A DNA stretch of 64,000 nt from Bacteroidaceae bacterium (lineage in GTDB: Bacteria; Bacteroidota; Bacteroidia; Bacteroidales; Bacteroidaceae), in assembly GCA_017933995.1 (NCBI GenBank), contig JAGBKI010000017.1, positions 28,119-92,118 on the forward strand, read 5' to 3'. The position numbers and the translations under genes are program-made. Below the pieces are notes generated by a model. It did no database searches. It was not told where the DNA came from and was given only the letters and a program-made list of their open reading frames with translations. Within the stretch, counting starts at the first letter, position 1. Each line of letters starts with the position of its first letter. This document shows positions 25,175 through 32,464 of this stretch, in pieces.

Positions 25175-27046
25175 ATGAAAACTTATAATTTAATCCTCAC
25201 GACGGCTCTCGTGCTTGGCGGCCTGGGCGCACAATCTTGCCTTGACTACGACTCCGAAACCGCCAACCTCAAGTACGAACAGTTTGTGGTGTCCGAGGAC
25301 GTGCAAATTCTCTCTGGCACCCCCGACTCCATCAACTATCACAAGGAAATCACGCAGGAAGGGCTCACGGCAGCGGCCAACAACGACGAGCTGACCACGC
25401 TTCTGCGCGCCACCATCACTGGGCAGTACTGCCTGCTGGGCGGCAAAGAGGGGCAGACACCTGGTTCGCACGCCTACCAGTATCAGTATATCTGTACGGA
25501 CGGTTACGCACAGTATGCCGTGGTGCCCCACTACTATTTCGCCTATTCCAACGACCACAATTTCAACTCGACGTACTACATCAACTTGAGTTTTAACCCA
25601 GGTCCTCAGGGCGGCTTCTCAGGTATGAAGAACAGCGTGACTCCCGTGCTCAACCATCCGCTCATAGACTCCATCCCCGAGCTGAAAGCCATTAACCTGC
25701 TCATCTACGACTACGGCGCATCCATCATGGCCGACACCTATGGCCCGTTCCCCTATCAGGAGTACAAAAACAACCGCACCGAAGCCCCCTTCACCTACAA
25801 CGATGTGGAGAGTGTCTACATGACCATCATTGCCAACATCGACACCATCGTGGCTTGCCTCAACCACTACGAGACCGAACGCCCCGACTGGTACAAGAAC
25901 ACGGTGCAGCGCCTGCTCAACCGCTACGAAAAACTCACGCTCGACGCCTACAACGGCAACCAGGGGATGAACACGTGGATACGTTTCGCCAATTCCCTCA
26001 AGTTGCGCTTGGCAATGCGTGCCAGCAAAGTGGTGCCCCAATTGGCTAAACAGTGGGCCGAAGAAGCCGTGGCTGCGGGCGTGATTGAGAGCTACGACCA
26101 CCAAATAGGTCTCACCCCGATGAACGAAGGCTTCAACAACCCCATATCGGAAATCACCAAGACGTGGAACGACAGCCGTCTCGGGGCATCTTTCGAGAGT
26201 TTGCTGATGAGCCTCGACCATCCCTACACACACTACCTCTTTGCCAAGAACGGGGAAGACCTCAAGAACAACGCCACGGGTGAAGTCACGCCCGCAGGCA
26301 CCCGCATTGTCGGCCTGCGTGCAGGCGGCCACTTCGGCGAGGACCAGCAGTATGCTGGAAACCAATATGTCGGCGTGAGCCAAGTGCGTTCCATCTACAT
26401 CGACATGGCACCGCTCTACCTGATGAAATGGGCCGAGGTAGACTTCCTGCGCGCCGAGGGTGCCGTGCGCGGCTGGAACATGGGCGGCTCGGCAGAGTTC
26501 TTCTACTACCGCGCCATCGAACATGCCTCGCTGGCCGACCCCGCACTTGTGGCCGAATCCTGGGGTGACGAGACCGACGACCAGTACCTCAAGTGGCACG
26601 ATGGCTTCACCGAGAGCGACGGCACGGTACACCCGCGCTACACCGACTTGGAAGAGGCACTGCCCTACACATACGTTGACCCCTTCGGCGATACGCCCGA
26701 CATGCCCAGCGTGACCAAGATTGGTGTGAAGTGGAACGAAGGCGACACGCCCGAAGTGAAACTCGAAAAAATCATCACGCAGAAGTACATCGCGCTCTAC
26801 CCTAACAGTTACGAAGCGTGGGCAGAGCTGCGCCGCACGGGCTATCCGCGCCTCTTCCCCGTGCTCAACCCGTGGGAGGGCGACGAGAGCCTCGAAGACG
26901 GCGACATGATACGCCGCATGACGTTCCCGGGACGCGATGACCCCTCCACCAACAGCGACATCCTCAACACGGGCATCCCTGCTTTGGGCGGCCCCGACGT
27001 ACAAGCCTTCCGCCTGTGGTGGGACATCCTCGGCGGCAACTTCTAA
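25175..27046 (+). CDS. SusD/RagB-family nutrient-binding outer-membrane lipoprotein
   Basis: 623 aa. Lipoprotein signal ending GLGAQSC (Cys 22). The body resembles the SusD-like_2 group: WIRFANSLKLRLAMRAS near residue 270, LMKWAEVDFLRAEGA near 415, and the C-terminal YPNSYEAWAELRRTGYPRLF. SusD lids the SusC barrel and captures glycans. It directly follows SusC and is separated from the GH85 gene by an 81-nt gap with a hairpin, which may lower downstream expression. Confidence 0.92.
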   Translation: MKTYNLILTTALVLGGLGAQSCLDYDSETANLKYEQFVVSEDVQILSGTPDSINYHKEITQEGLTAAANNDELTTLLRATITGQYCLLGGKEGQTPGSHAYQYQYICTDGYAQYAVVPHYYFAYSNDHNFNSTYYINLSFNPGPQGGFSGMKNSVTPVLNHPLIDSIPELKAINLLIYDYGASIMADTYGPFPYQEYKNNRTEAPFTYNDVESVYMTIIANIDTIVACLNHYETERPDWYKNTVQRLLNRYEKLTLDAYNGNQGMNTWIRFANSLKLRLAMRASKVVPQLAKQWAEEAVAAGVIESYDHQIGLTPMNEGFNNPISEITKTWNDSRLGASFESLLMSLDHPYTHYLFAKNGEDLKNNATGEVTPAGTRIVGLRAGGHFGEDQQYAGNQYVGVSQVRSIYIDMAPLYLMKWAEVDFLRAEGAVRGWNMGGSAEFFYYRAIEHASLADPALVAESWGDETDDQYLKWHDGFTESDGTVHPRYTDLEEALPYTYVDPFGDTPDMPSVTKIGVKWNEGDTPEVKLEKIITQKYIALYPNSYEAWAELRRTGYPRLFPVLNPWEGDESLEDGDMIRRMTFPGRDDPSTNSDILNTGIPALGGPDVQAFRLWWDILGGNF

Positions 27047-27064
27047 AATCATCATCACAAGTAC

Positions 27065-27104
27065 AGGGACTATAGCCACACGGAACCGGGCGACTATAGT
27101 CCCT
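27065..27104 (+). promoter_or_regulatory. Intra-operon hairpin between susD-like and GH85 genes
   Basis: AGGGACTATAG (27065-27075) pairs with CTATAGTCCCT (27094-27104). There is no T-run, so it is more likely an mRNA-stabilising or attenuating hairpin than a full terminator. Confidence 0.6.
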
Positions 27105-27127
27105 ATACATTAATCTTTACCACAACA

Positions 27128-30100
27128 ATGAAAAAACTTTTGCTTTCCAGCGCACTGCTGGCGCTCTTCGCAGCCGCCCCCGTGCAGCGAGTCGCAGCGC
27201 AAAGCTACGACGCAAGCGCCTCGACCGAGATCTTCGACTTTTCGCCCTTTAGCGACGAAGCGATGCTCAACCTCTTCTACGACGCCTTGCAACAAGGCCG
27301 TAACTACCCCACCACCGCCGAGTTCGAAGCCGCAGGTTTCAACATGACCGACGTAGAGTTCGTGCGTAGCCACGTGCGCCGCGCAGCCCTGCTCGACGAC
27401 CAGGCAGGCCAGCTCCGCAGCAACGTCAAGAACACGCGCCGCGTGTGGATGAACATCCCGATGGGTTCCGCGAAAATCATTGGCGGCTACCCCGGCACCA
27501 ACCCTGGCGACGACACCTATTCGCTTTGGAACTACACACACCTGTTCGGCTCGTGGAATCACGGCATCTTCCAAGCGCCCGGCGCGTGGATAGACGCCGC
27601 CCATCAAAACGGCACCGACATGATGTCGGGCATCAAGTTCTTTGAAAGCTGGACGGCAGGCTCGCAGCCCACAGGTTGGCAGAAAATCATCACCACCAAG
27701 GAGACCGACGGCTCGTTCCGCTATGTGAAGCCCCTCATCAACTGCCTGCGCTACTTTGGCAGCGACGGCATCAACTACAACTGGGAGGCCAGCGGCTACG
27801 ACGAAGAAGACGTAGTGGCTTTCCACAAGGCACTCTACAAAGAGGCCGCCGCACAAGGTTTCGACAGCTTCCACATCGGCCTCTACACCCAGCGCAACTC
27901 GCTCGTGGCAAGCTACGCCAACGCCATGTTCGGCAACAGCGAGACGGGCAAGACAACCGACCTCATGCTCAACTACAGCAACGGCGACTTCACCGGCACC
28001 TACCAGATGCGCTCTTCCATCACCGCTGCCAACAATGCGATGGGCACCAGCGACGGCCTTTATGCCGGTGTGTGGATCGTGACGATGAACCGCTCTTGGA
28101 CCAATCTCAGTGGCAACGACATCGGCGCCTGCCTCTGGGGCGAACACGCCAGCAGCCGTTTCTGGAGCTACAACGTGGGCAACGATGCGCAGAACTTCCA
28201 GGCCAATTACCAGGCCATGCTCGAGCGCGCCTTCAGCGGCGGCAACCGCAACCCGGCCAACCTCCCCACGATGAGCAACAGCGGCAACGAATACGGCTGG
28301 ACGAACAACGGCACCACCCCGCCGCTCTCCAAGTTCGGCGGTCTGGCCACATACTTCCCCGAACGCACGGCCATACAAGGCAGCCTACCCTTCCACACCT
28401 ACTTCAACATCGGCACGGGCGACATCTACAACTACCACGGCAAGCAGACCCACGGCAACTGGTACAACCTCTCCACGCAGGACGTCGTGCCGACCTACCG
28501 CTGGCTCGTCTACAACGCTGGCACCACCACCGTCAGCACCGCCATTCAGCCCGAGTACTCCATCGAAGACGCCTGGAACGGCGGCTCCTGCCTCAAACTC
28601 GCAGGCACGCCTTCCGCCAGTGGCACCGACATCGTGCTCTTCCGCACCCGCCTCACGGGCACCAGCGGGCAGCCCTTTGCCAAAATAGCCGTCAAGACCG
28701 GACAGGAGGGCGAAAACGAAACCGGCCTCTACGTCATCGTCAAGACAGGCGGTGCTTGGAAAGAATATCCCGTGGGCAAGGTCGAAGGCACAGCATGGCA
28801 GGAAAAGACCATCGAGCTGAGCGGCCTCTCCAGCAGCGACCAAATTGACTTCATCGGCCTGCGCGTCAAGGGCGACGGCGGCGCGTACAAGATTCTCGTC
28901 GGCGAACTGCAAATCAACGACGAAGCCACCACACAGCCCACGCCCATCAAGGACAACCTCACCGCAGAGGTCAAGCGCGAAACCACCAACATGTTCAGCG
29001 TGAAGCTCAACTGGGAACTCGATGCCACCGTGCCCGCCAGCGGTCTGCTCTACAACGACGACGCCAACATCCACCACTTCGAGGTGCTCTACAAGAACGG
29101 TGAGAGCGGGCGCATCAGCGTGGTGAGCCACGTACAAGGCTGGTCGGCCTTCGTTGGCAACAAGGTGCTGGCCGAGGACGAAGACCCGTGGTTCGGCGTA
29201 CGCGCCGTGTCCACCGACCTCAAGACCTACGGCGAACCCGTTTGGCGACACGTCGTGCGCAGCACCAATGTGCCCGCTGGCACCGCCGAGGGCGACCTGC
29301 TCTATCCCGGCGAAAGCGTCATCAACGTCGCCGCCGCAGGCTTCCAAACCGCCGTGCAGTACCGCTACCTCACCAGCGTAACCACCACCGGCGCCACAAC
29401 CCAGGATCTGAACTACGTCGGCACGCGCGACATGGACTACCCCGAACCTCAGGACAACGACAACTACATCGATGCCCACCAGACAGCAGTGCTCAAGGTA
29501 AAGCAGGGCGACGTCATCCAGTTCAACTACGTGATGAACACCAACAGCGACGGTTTGCAGTGGTGTGTCATGAAAGCCTACGCCGACTGGAACATGAACG
29601 GCTACTTCGAGGGCGGCACCGACGAGTTGCTTGTAGAACAAGGCACCGCCAACACCAACAACAGCATCGAAAACACGCCCGAAAGGAGCACCTCGCCCCT
29701 CCACGGCAACGGCTACAGCAGCAGCCCGCTCGTGCCCTTCAGCTTCAAGGTGCCCGACGACGCCGTTTGCGGAAAAGGCCGCATCCGCATCGTCTTCACC
29801 GACGCTTGGGAACCCCACCCCGGCCCCATCGGACTCACCGCCAAGGGCTACACGCTCGACCTCGGCATAGAGATTACGGGCGACAACCCGCAGCGCGTGG
29901 CAGTCGTGACCCGCGACCAGGGCGTGGCCGACGAACCCGAAGGATTGGGCGAACTCACAGCCATTCGCACCGTAGAGAGCGGCGCAGCCTCGTCCGCCAC
30001 GTTCAACGGCACTGCCATCACGCTCACAAGCGTTGAGCAGGTATGGCTCTACACTGCCGACGGACGCCTTGTGAAATATGCCGCAGGCAACCCCACTTCG

Positions 30101-30190
30101 CTCGCCACGCGCGGCCTCGCCCCCGGCGTCTACATCGTCAAGATGCAGGCCGACGGCGTAATCCGCTCGCAAAAGGTCGTGATTAAGTAA
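27128..30190 (+). CDS. GH85 endo-beta-N-acetylglucosaminidase with GEVED-like domain and T9SS tail
   Basis: 1020 aa. Signal peptide residues 1-24. The GH85-like TIM barrel spans about 40-480: APGAWIDAAHQNGTDMMSG, then SDGINYNWEASG holding the Asn-x-Glu pair that is catalytic in GH85, then DLMLNYSNGDF. A beta-sandwich of about 480-600 follows. A GEVED-like domain has AYADWNMNGYFEGG. The tail (VWLYTADGRLVK, APGVYIVKM, SQKVVIK) is a T9SS type-A sorting domain. The predicted enzyme cuts the chitobiose core of N-glycans outside the cell. It lies downstream of SusC/SusD, and a strong terminator follows. Confidence 0.82.
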   Translation: MKKLLLSSALLALFAAAPVQRVAAQSYDASASTEIFDFSPFSDEAMLNLFYDALQQGRNYPTTAEFEAAGFNMTDVEFVRSHVRRAALLDDQAGQLRSNVKNTRRVWMNIPMGSAKIIGGYPGTNPGDDTYSLWNYTHLFGSWNHGIFQAPGAWIDAAHQNGTDMMSGIKFFESWTAGSQPTGWQKIITTKETDGSFRYVKPLINCLRYFGSDGINYNWEASGYDEEDVVAFHKALYKEAAAQGFDSFHIGLYTQRNSLVASYANAMFGNSETGKTTDLMLNYSNGDFTGTYQMRSSITAANNAMGTSDGLYAGVWIVTMNRSWTNLSGNDIGACLWGEHASSRFWSYNVGNDAQNFQANYQAMLERAFSGGNRNPANLPTMSNSGNEYGWTNNGTTPPLSKFGGLATYFPERTAIQGSLPFHTYFNIGTGDIYNYHGKQTHGNWYNLSTQDVVPTYRWLVYNAGTTTVSTAIQPEYSIEDAWNGGSCLKLAGTPSASGTDIVLFRTRLTGTSGQPFAKIAVKTGQEGENETGLYVIVKTGGAWKEYPVGKVEGTAWQEKTIELSGLSSSDQIDFIGLRVKGDGGAYKILVGELQINDEATTQPTPIKDNLTAEVKRETTNMFSVKLNWELDATVPASGLLYNDDANIHHFEVLYKNGESGRISVVSHVQGWSAFVGNKVLAEDEDPWFGVRAVSTDLKTYGEPVWRHVVRSTNVPAGTAEGDLLYPGESVINVAAAGFQTAVQYRYLTSVTTTGATTQDLNYVGTRDMDYPEPQDNDNYIDAHQTAVLKVKQGDVIQFNYVMNTNSDGLQWCVMKAYADWNMNGYFEGGTDELLVEQGTANTNNSIENTPERSTSPLHGNGYSSSPLVPFSFKVPDDAVCGKGRIRIVFTDAWEPHPGPIGLTAKGYTLDLGIEITGDNPQRVAVVTRDQGVADEPEGLGELTAIRTVESGAASSATFNGTAITLTSVEQVWLYTADGRLVKYAAGNPTSLATRGLAPGVYIVKMQADGVIRSQKVVIK

Positions 30191-30229
30191 ATCCGGCAGC
30201 CCCCTTTATCTGGGTTCCACCCCCACCGG

Positions 30230-30268
30230 CCCGCCCGCTCCCACCACAGGAGCGGGCGGGTTCTTTTC
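30230..30268 (+). terminator. Rho-independent terminator after the SusC-SusD-GH85 operon
   Basis: CCCGCCCGCTCC (30230-30241) pairs with GGAGCGGGCGGG (30249-30260), followed by TTCTTTTC. Confidence 0.85.
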
Positions 30269-30435
30269 GCCTCCATACCGCAGCACACCCGCGCCATCCT
30301 TGCACAAGAGCTTACCGTCATACAGAATCAGCGGCGCAACATTTTTATACCCGAGAGGGATCACCAAAGGCTTCAGAATAGATTTTCTGGACACTTACAC
30401 AATAATCACATCCCCATCCCCGTTTTGATTATAAA

Positions 30436-30463
30436 GGACAAGGTGCACCGCACTGCCTTGTCC
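30436..30463. repeat. Hairpin in the gap before the small outer-membrane protein
   Basis: GGACAAGG (30436-30443) pairs with CCTTGTCC (30456-30463). The gap 30269-30553 otherwise shows no supported gene; a short T-run lies at 30491-30498. Confidence 0.5.
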
Positions 30464-30553
30464 ACAAAAGCGCAAGAGCGACTATAGAGATTTTTTTTAC
30501 AAAGGGGCGTATGCCCATGCCCCGCCATTTCACAACCCCCAACCACAACCATT

Positions 30554-31156
30554 ATGGCACAGACAGCGAGAGAAAGAAAACGAAAAGCCCGCATGACACG
30601 CCTCACGGCAATCCTTCTGCTCTTCTGCGGCGCTACGGCAGCGCACGCACAGAGCAAGTTCCACCTGGACCTTGACTACCGTTACAGTTTTGGTCTCTCG
30701 GAGAGTTACGACGGCCACACGCTCGGCCGTGACAAGTACAAGATGGGCGGACACGCCCTCCACCTCGCCGCTCGCTACGACATCACGCCCCTTTGGTCTG
30801 CCGGAATCGGCGCTGGGCTTGACCGTTACACCGAGCCCGACTATAACACGCTCCCCGTCTTCGCTACGGTGCGCTACAAGTTCCTCAGCAGTGTCCCGAA
30901 CGCCTATGCCTTCGCCGATGCGGGCTACGCCATCAAGGCAGGGGACTACACGCAAGGCTTTACGGGCAGTCTGGGCGTCGGCTATACGCACCTGTTCACC
31001 CGAAGGTTCGGCCTGAACTTCCAGTTGGCCTATAATTTGAAACAATTCACCGGCCTGCCGTATTACACCATTGACACAGCCTCTGGCTATGCCTCTTACA
31101 GCGAAGTGAGCAGCACCCGCCACTCCATCGCACTGGGCATAGGTATCACTTTCTGA
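30554..31156 (+). CDS. Small outer-membrane beta-barrel protein
   Basis: 200 aa from the ATG at 30554, or 187 aa from the ATG at 30593 (MTRLTAILLLFCGATAAHAQ), which gives a cleaner signal peptide. The mature part alternates aromatic and charged residues (FHLDLDYRYSFGL, AARYDITPLWSAGIGAGLD, GSLGVGYTHLF) and ends SIALGIGITF, a typical outer-membrane beta-signal. The size suggests an 8-stranded OmpA/OmpW-like barrel. Its function is unknown. A long inverted repeat follows the stop. Confidence 0.75.
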   Translation: MAQTARERKRKARMTRLTAILLLFCGATAAHAQSKFHLDLDYRYSFGLSESYDGHTLGRDKYKMGGHALHLAARYDITPLWSAGIGAGLDRYTEPDYNTLPVFATVRYKFLSSVPNAYAFADAGYAIKAGDYTQGFTGSLGVGYTHLFTRRFGLNFQLAYNLKQFTGLPYYTIDTASGYASYSEVSSTRHSIALGIGITF

Positions 31157-31164
31157 GGATTTAG

Positions 31165-31249
31165 AAATTAGGAGTCAGGGATTAGGATGCGCGGAAGGCG
31201 GACAAAGAGTCATGCCGGATGGCAAATCCTAATCCCTAACTCCTAATTC
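31165..31249. repeat. Long inverted repeat after the small barrel protein
   Basis: A 23-nt arm at about 31166-31188 pairs with 31226-31248 with one mismatch (AATTAGGAGTCAGGGATTAG against its complement). The 37-nt loop and lack of a T-run make it a processing or stability structure, or a mobile-element remnant, rather than a standard terminator. Confidence 0.65.
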
Positions 31250-31297
31250 CCTTTTCCCGCCAAGAGGAAGAAGGAAAATCCAAACCACGAAAAAAAC

Positions 31298-31315
31298 TTT
31301 TATTTTGCAAAATAA
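31298..31315. promoter_or_regulatory. Perfect 18-bp palindrome TTTATTTTG/CAAAATAAA
   Basis: It is centred about 60 bp upstream of the predicted start of the ncRNA candidate. Position and symmetry suit a dimeric regulator's operator; no regulator can be assigned. Confidence 0.5.
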
Positions 31316-31329
31316 ACATTGCAGAATGC

Positions 31330-31360
31330 TTTGCGGAATAAAAACCTTGGCTTACTTTTG
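31330..31360 (+). promoter_or_regulatory. Consensus promoter of the ncRNA candidate
   Basis: TTTG (31330-31333), exactly 19 bp, TACTTTTG (31353-31360). This is one of the best consensus promoters in the window, yet no credible reading frame follows it. Confidence 0.75.
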
Positions 31361-31364
31361 CATC

Positions 31365-31526
31365 CGTAAATCAGTCCTGCGGGGAGCGCCCCGAGGACGT
31401 GTCTGTTTCAACTCTTTGCGGGGTCATCGTTTCCCATTTTTTTGCCCCGCTTTGTCTTTTCATCTTACACTAATACCATTGAAAAACGCCCGGCCGGATG
31501 TGAATCCCGCCGGGTGCTCTTTTTTG
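31365..31526 (+). ncRNA. Candidate structured small RNA, about 160 nt, family unknown
   Basis: The unit lies between a consensus promoter and a Rho-independent terminator. Predicted structures: GTCCT...AGGAC enclosing CGGGG/CCCCG (31374-31397); GCGGGG/CCCCGC (31418-31450); and the terminator CCCGGC (31489-31494) with GCCGGG (31509-31514) and a TCTTTTTT tail. The reading frames across it show no protein-like composition. It does not resemble 6S, tmRNA, 4.5S or RNase P RNA as far as I can judge. It could be a regulatory sRNA linked to the glycan region. Confidence 0.55.
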
Positions 31527-31709
31527 TGACAAGCCGTATGGGCGGTGCGAAAGGCCGCAAGGCAAAGCACCCACATCGTGACGCTGCAAACCTCGCCCAG
31601 GAAGCACTCCCTGTTATTTCATCCCACACAAAAAAGTACGGAAGCGCTGGGAAAACCGGCAAAAGTCGCAAGCAAAACCAAGCGTGCCCACGCAAATCGT
31701 ACTTACCGT

Positions 31710-31814
31710 GGGTTAATTCTCCAAACTAAGGCTTAATTTGTATAAACTAAGGCTTAGTTTGTACAAATCAAGGCTTAATTTCGCCAAACTTAGGCTTAAT
31801 TTGCAGAATTAGCC
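31710..31814. repeat. 21-bp-unit intergenic element, copy B
   Basis: Four to five units of the form CTAAGGCTTAATTTGTAnAAA, bounded by GGGTTAATTCT on the left and AGAATTAGCCC on the right (inverted repeat with one mismatch). It shares the CTCCAAAC left end with copies A and C, and the TTGCAGAATTAG right end with copy C. Confidence 0.8.
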
Positions 31815-31867
31815 CCTTTCGGTCATAAAAGCTCTTGGCGATGTTATATTTTATATATGCGGCAAAC

Positions 31868-32051
31868 GGCCTGAAAGGCCACAAGCGGCCAGCCCGGGGC
31901 AAAGCCCTGGGTAATGGACGGCGCTATCCCCTCGCCCTGTAAGGGCAAAAGCATTATGATTTGAGCGCTTTTGCCCTTACAGGGCGTATTTTGTGTGTAC
32001 CGCTCTCCCAGGGCGTTGCCCTGGGCTTATTGCTTGTTGGCCTTTCAGGCC
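31868..32051. repeat. Nested palindromic intergenic element (184 bp)
   Basis: Three arm pairs are nested around one centre. Outer: GGCCTGAAAGGCC (31868-31880) with GGCCTTTCAGGCC (32039-32051). Middle: 31893-31911 with 32007-32025 (CCCGGGGCAAAGCCCTGGG type). Inner: a perfect 19-bp pair, GCCCTGTAAGGGCAAAAGC (31934-31952) with 31967-31985. The outer and middle arms are also self-palindromic. Similar GGGC-rich intergenic palindromes are known from Bacteroidetes genomes. It could fold into a very stable RNA or DNA cruciform. Confidence 0.8.
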
Positions 32052-32073
32052 ATCTTTGGAAAAAGCCTCATGA

Positions 32074-32090
32074 CTAATTTGCAGAATTAG
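32074..32090. repeat. Solo end of the 21-bp-unit element
   Basis: CTAATTTGCAGAATTAG, a palindrome matching the right end of copies B and C (TTTGCAGAATTAG) but without adjoining 21-bp units. It lies just beyond the nested palindromic element. Confidence 0.6.
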
Positions 32091-32138
32091 CCCACGGCGG
32101 GGGATTTTGCGGGGGCTTCCCTGCGGATTTCTGGCCAC

Positions 32139-32179
32139 AAAAAATGCGGCGAACACCTCTTTACACGGTGTTCGCCGCA
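32139..32179 (-). terminator. Rho-independent terminator of the minus-strand operon
   Basis: Read on the minus strand, TGCGGCGAACAC (32179-32168) pairs with GTGTTCGCCGCA (32156-32145) and is followed by TTTTTT. It lies about 100 bp after the 54-aa small ORF and supports that ORF being transcribed. Confidence 0.8.
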
Positions 32180-32279
32180 ATCGGGATTTTCTTAGTTGCG
32201 TCGCAAACGCTGTTTGCTGCCGTAGCGGGCGAGGCTGCTATGTTTCTGGAATAAGGAAAGTACTACGGCAGTGCGACGT

Positions 32280-32444
32280 TTACCAATCTGCCTGCCCCTC
32301 GTCCCAGAGTTCCTGACGACGCACCCAGCCGCTGGTCACTTCTTTGTCGGAGTCGCGGGTTATGGTGAGGTCGCTCGGTGTGCAGAGCGGGTGTTCAGCA
32401 CGGGCGGAAGCGGTCTCGAAAAGTGGTTTAATATACTTTTTCAT
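32280..32444 (-). CDS. Small protein (54 aa), MKxY...Trp family, adjacent to a secreted DLQGRR protein
   Basis: ATG at 32444, TAA at 32282-32280. It begins MKKYIKPLFETASA, has SDLTITRDSDKEV in the middle, and ends RRQELWDEGQADW. The small protein at 48562-48741 has the same plan: MKVYVTPSIEVAV, then SDNFHIGDSS, then RRGGWGDGW. Both follow a large T9SS-type protein on the same strand; here the gap is 20 nt and a terminator follows. There is no signal peptide or membrane segment. Similar short hypothetical ORFs are, from memory, frequent in Prevotella; no function is known to me. Confidence 0.7.
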   Translation of the reverse strand: MKKYIKPLFETASARAEHPLCTPSDLTITRDSDKEVTSGWVRRQELWDEGQADW

Positions 32445-32464
32445 ATTGCGTTGGCTTTACGTTT

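Noticed and set aside
30206-30394. Minus-strand 62-aa ORF (MSRKSILKPLVIPLGYKNV...)
   Set aside because: It runs through the strong terminator of the GH85 operon, has no promoter, and its second half is the translation of that hairpin. The first 40 residues look protein-like but cannot be supported as a gene.
30554-31156. Assigning the small barrel protein to the SusC-SusD-GH85 operon
   Set aside because: A strong Rho-independent terminator at 30230-30268 separates them, so co-transcription is not supported.
31305-31529. 74-aa ORF across the ncRNA candidate
   Set aside because: The start lies upstream of the promoter -7 box, so it could not be translated from that transcript, and the sequence is a run through the stems and terminator.
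31710-31814. 21-bp repeats as a CRISPR array
   Set aside because: The units are contiguous or separated by only a few variable bases, there are no spacers of 30 nt or so, the repeats are degenerate, and no cas genes are near.
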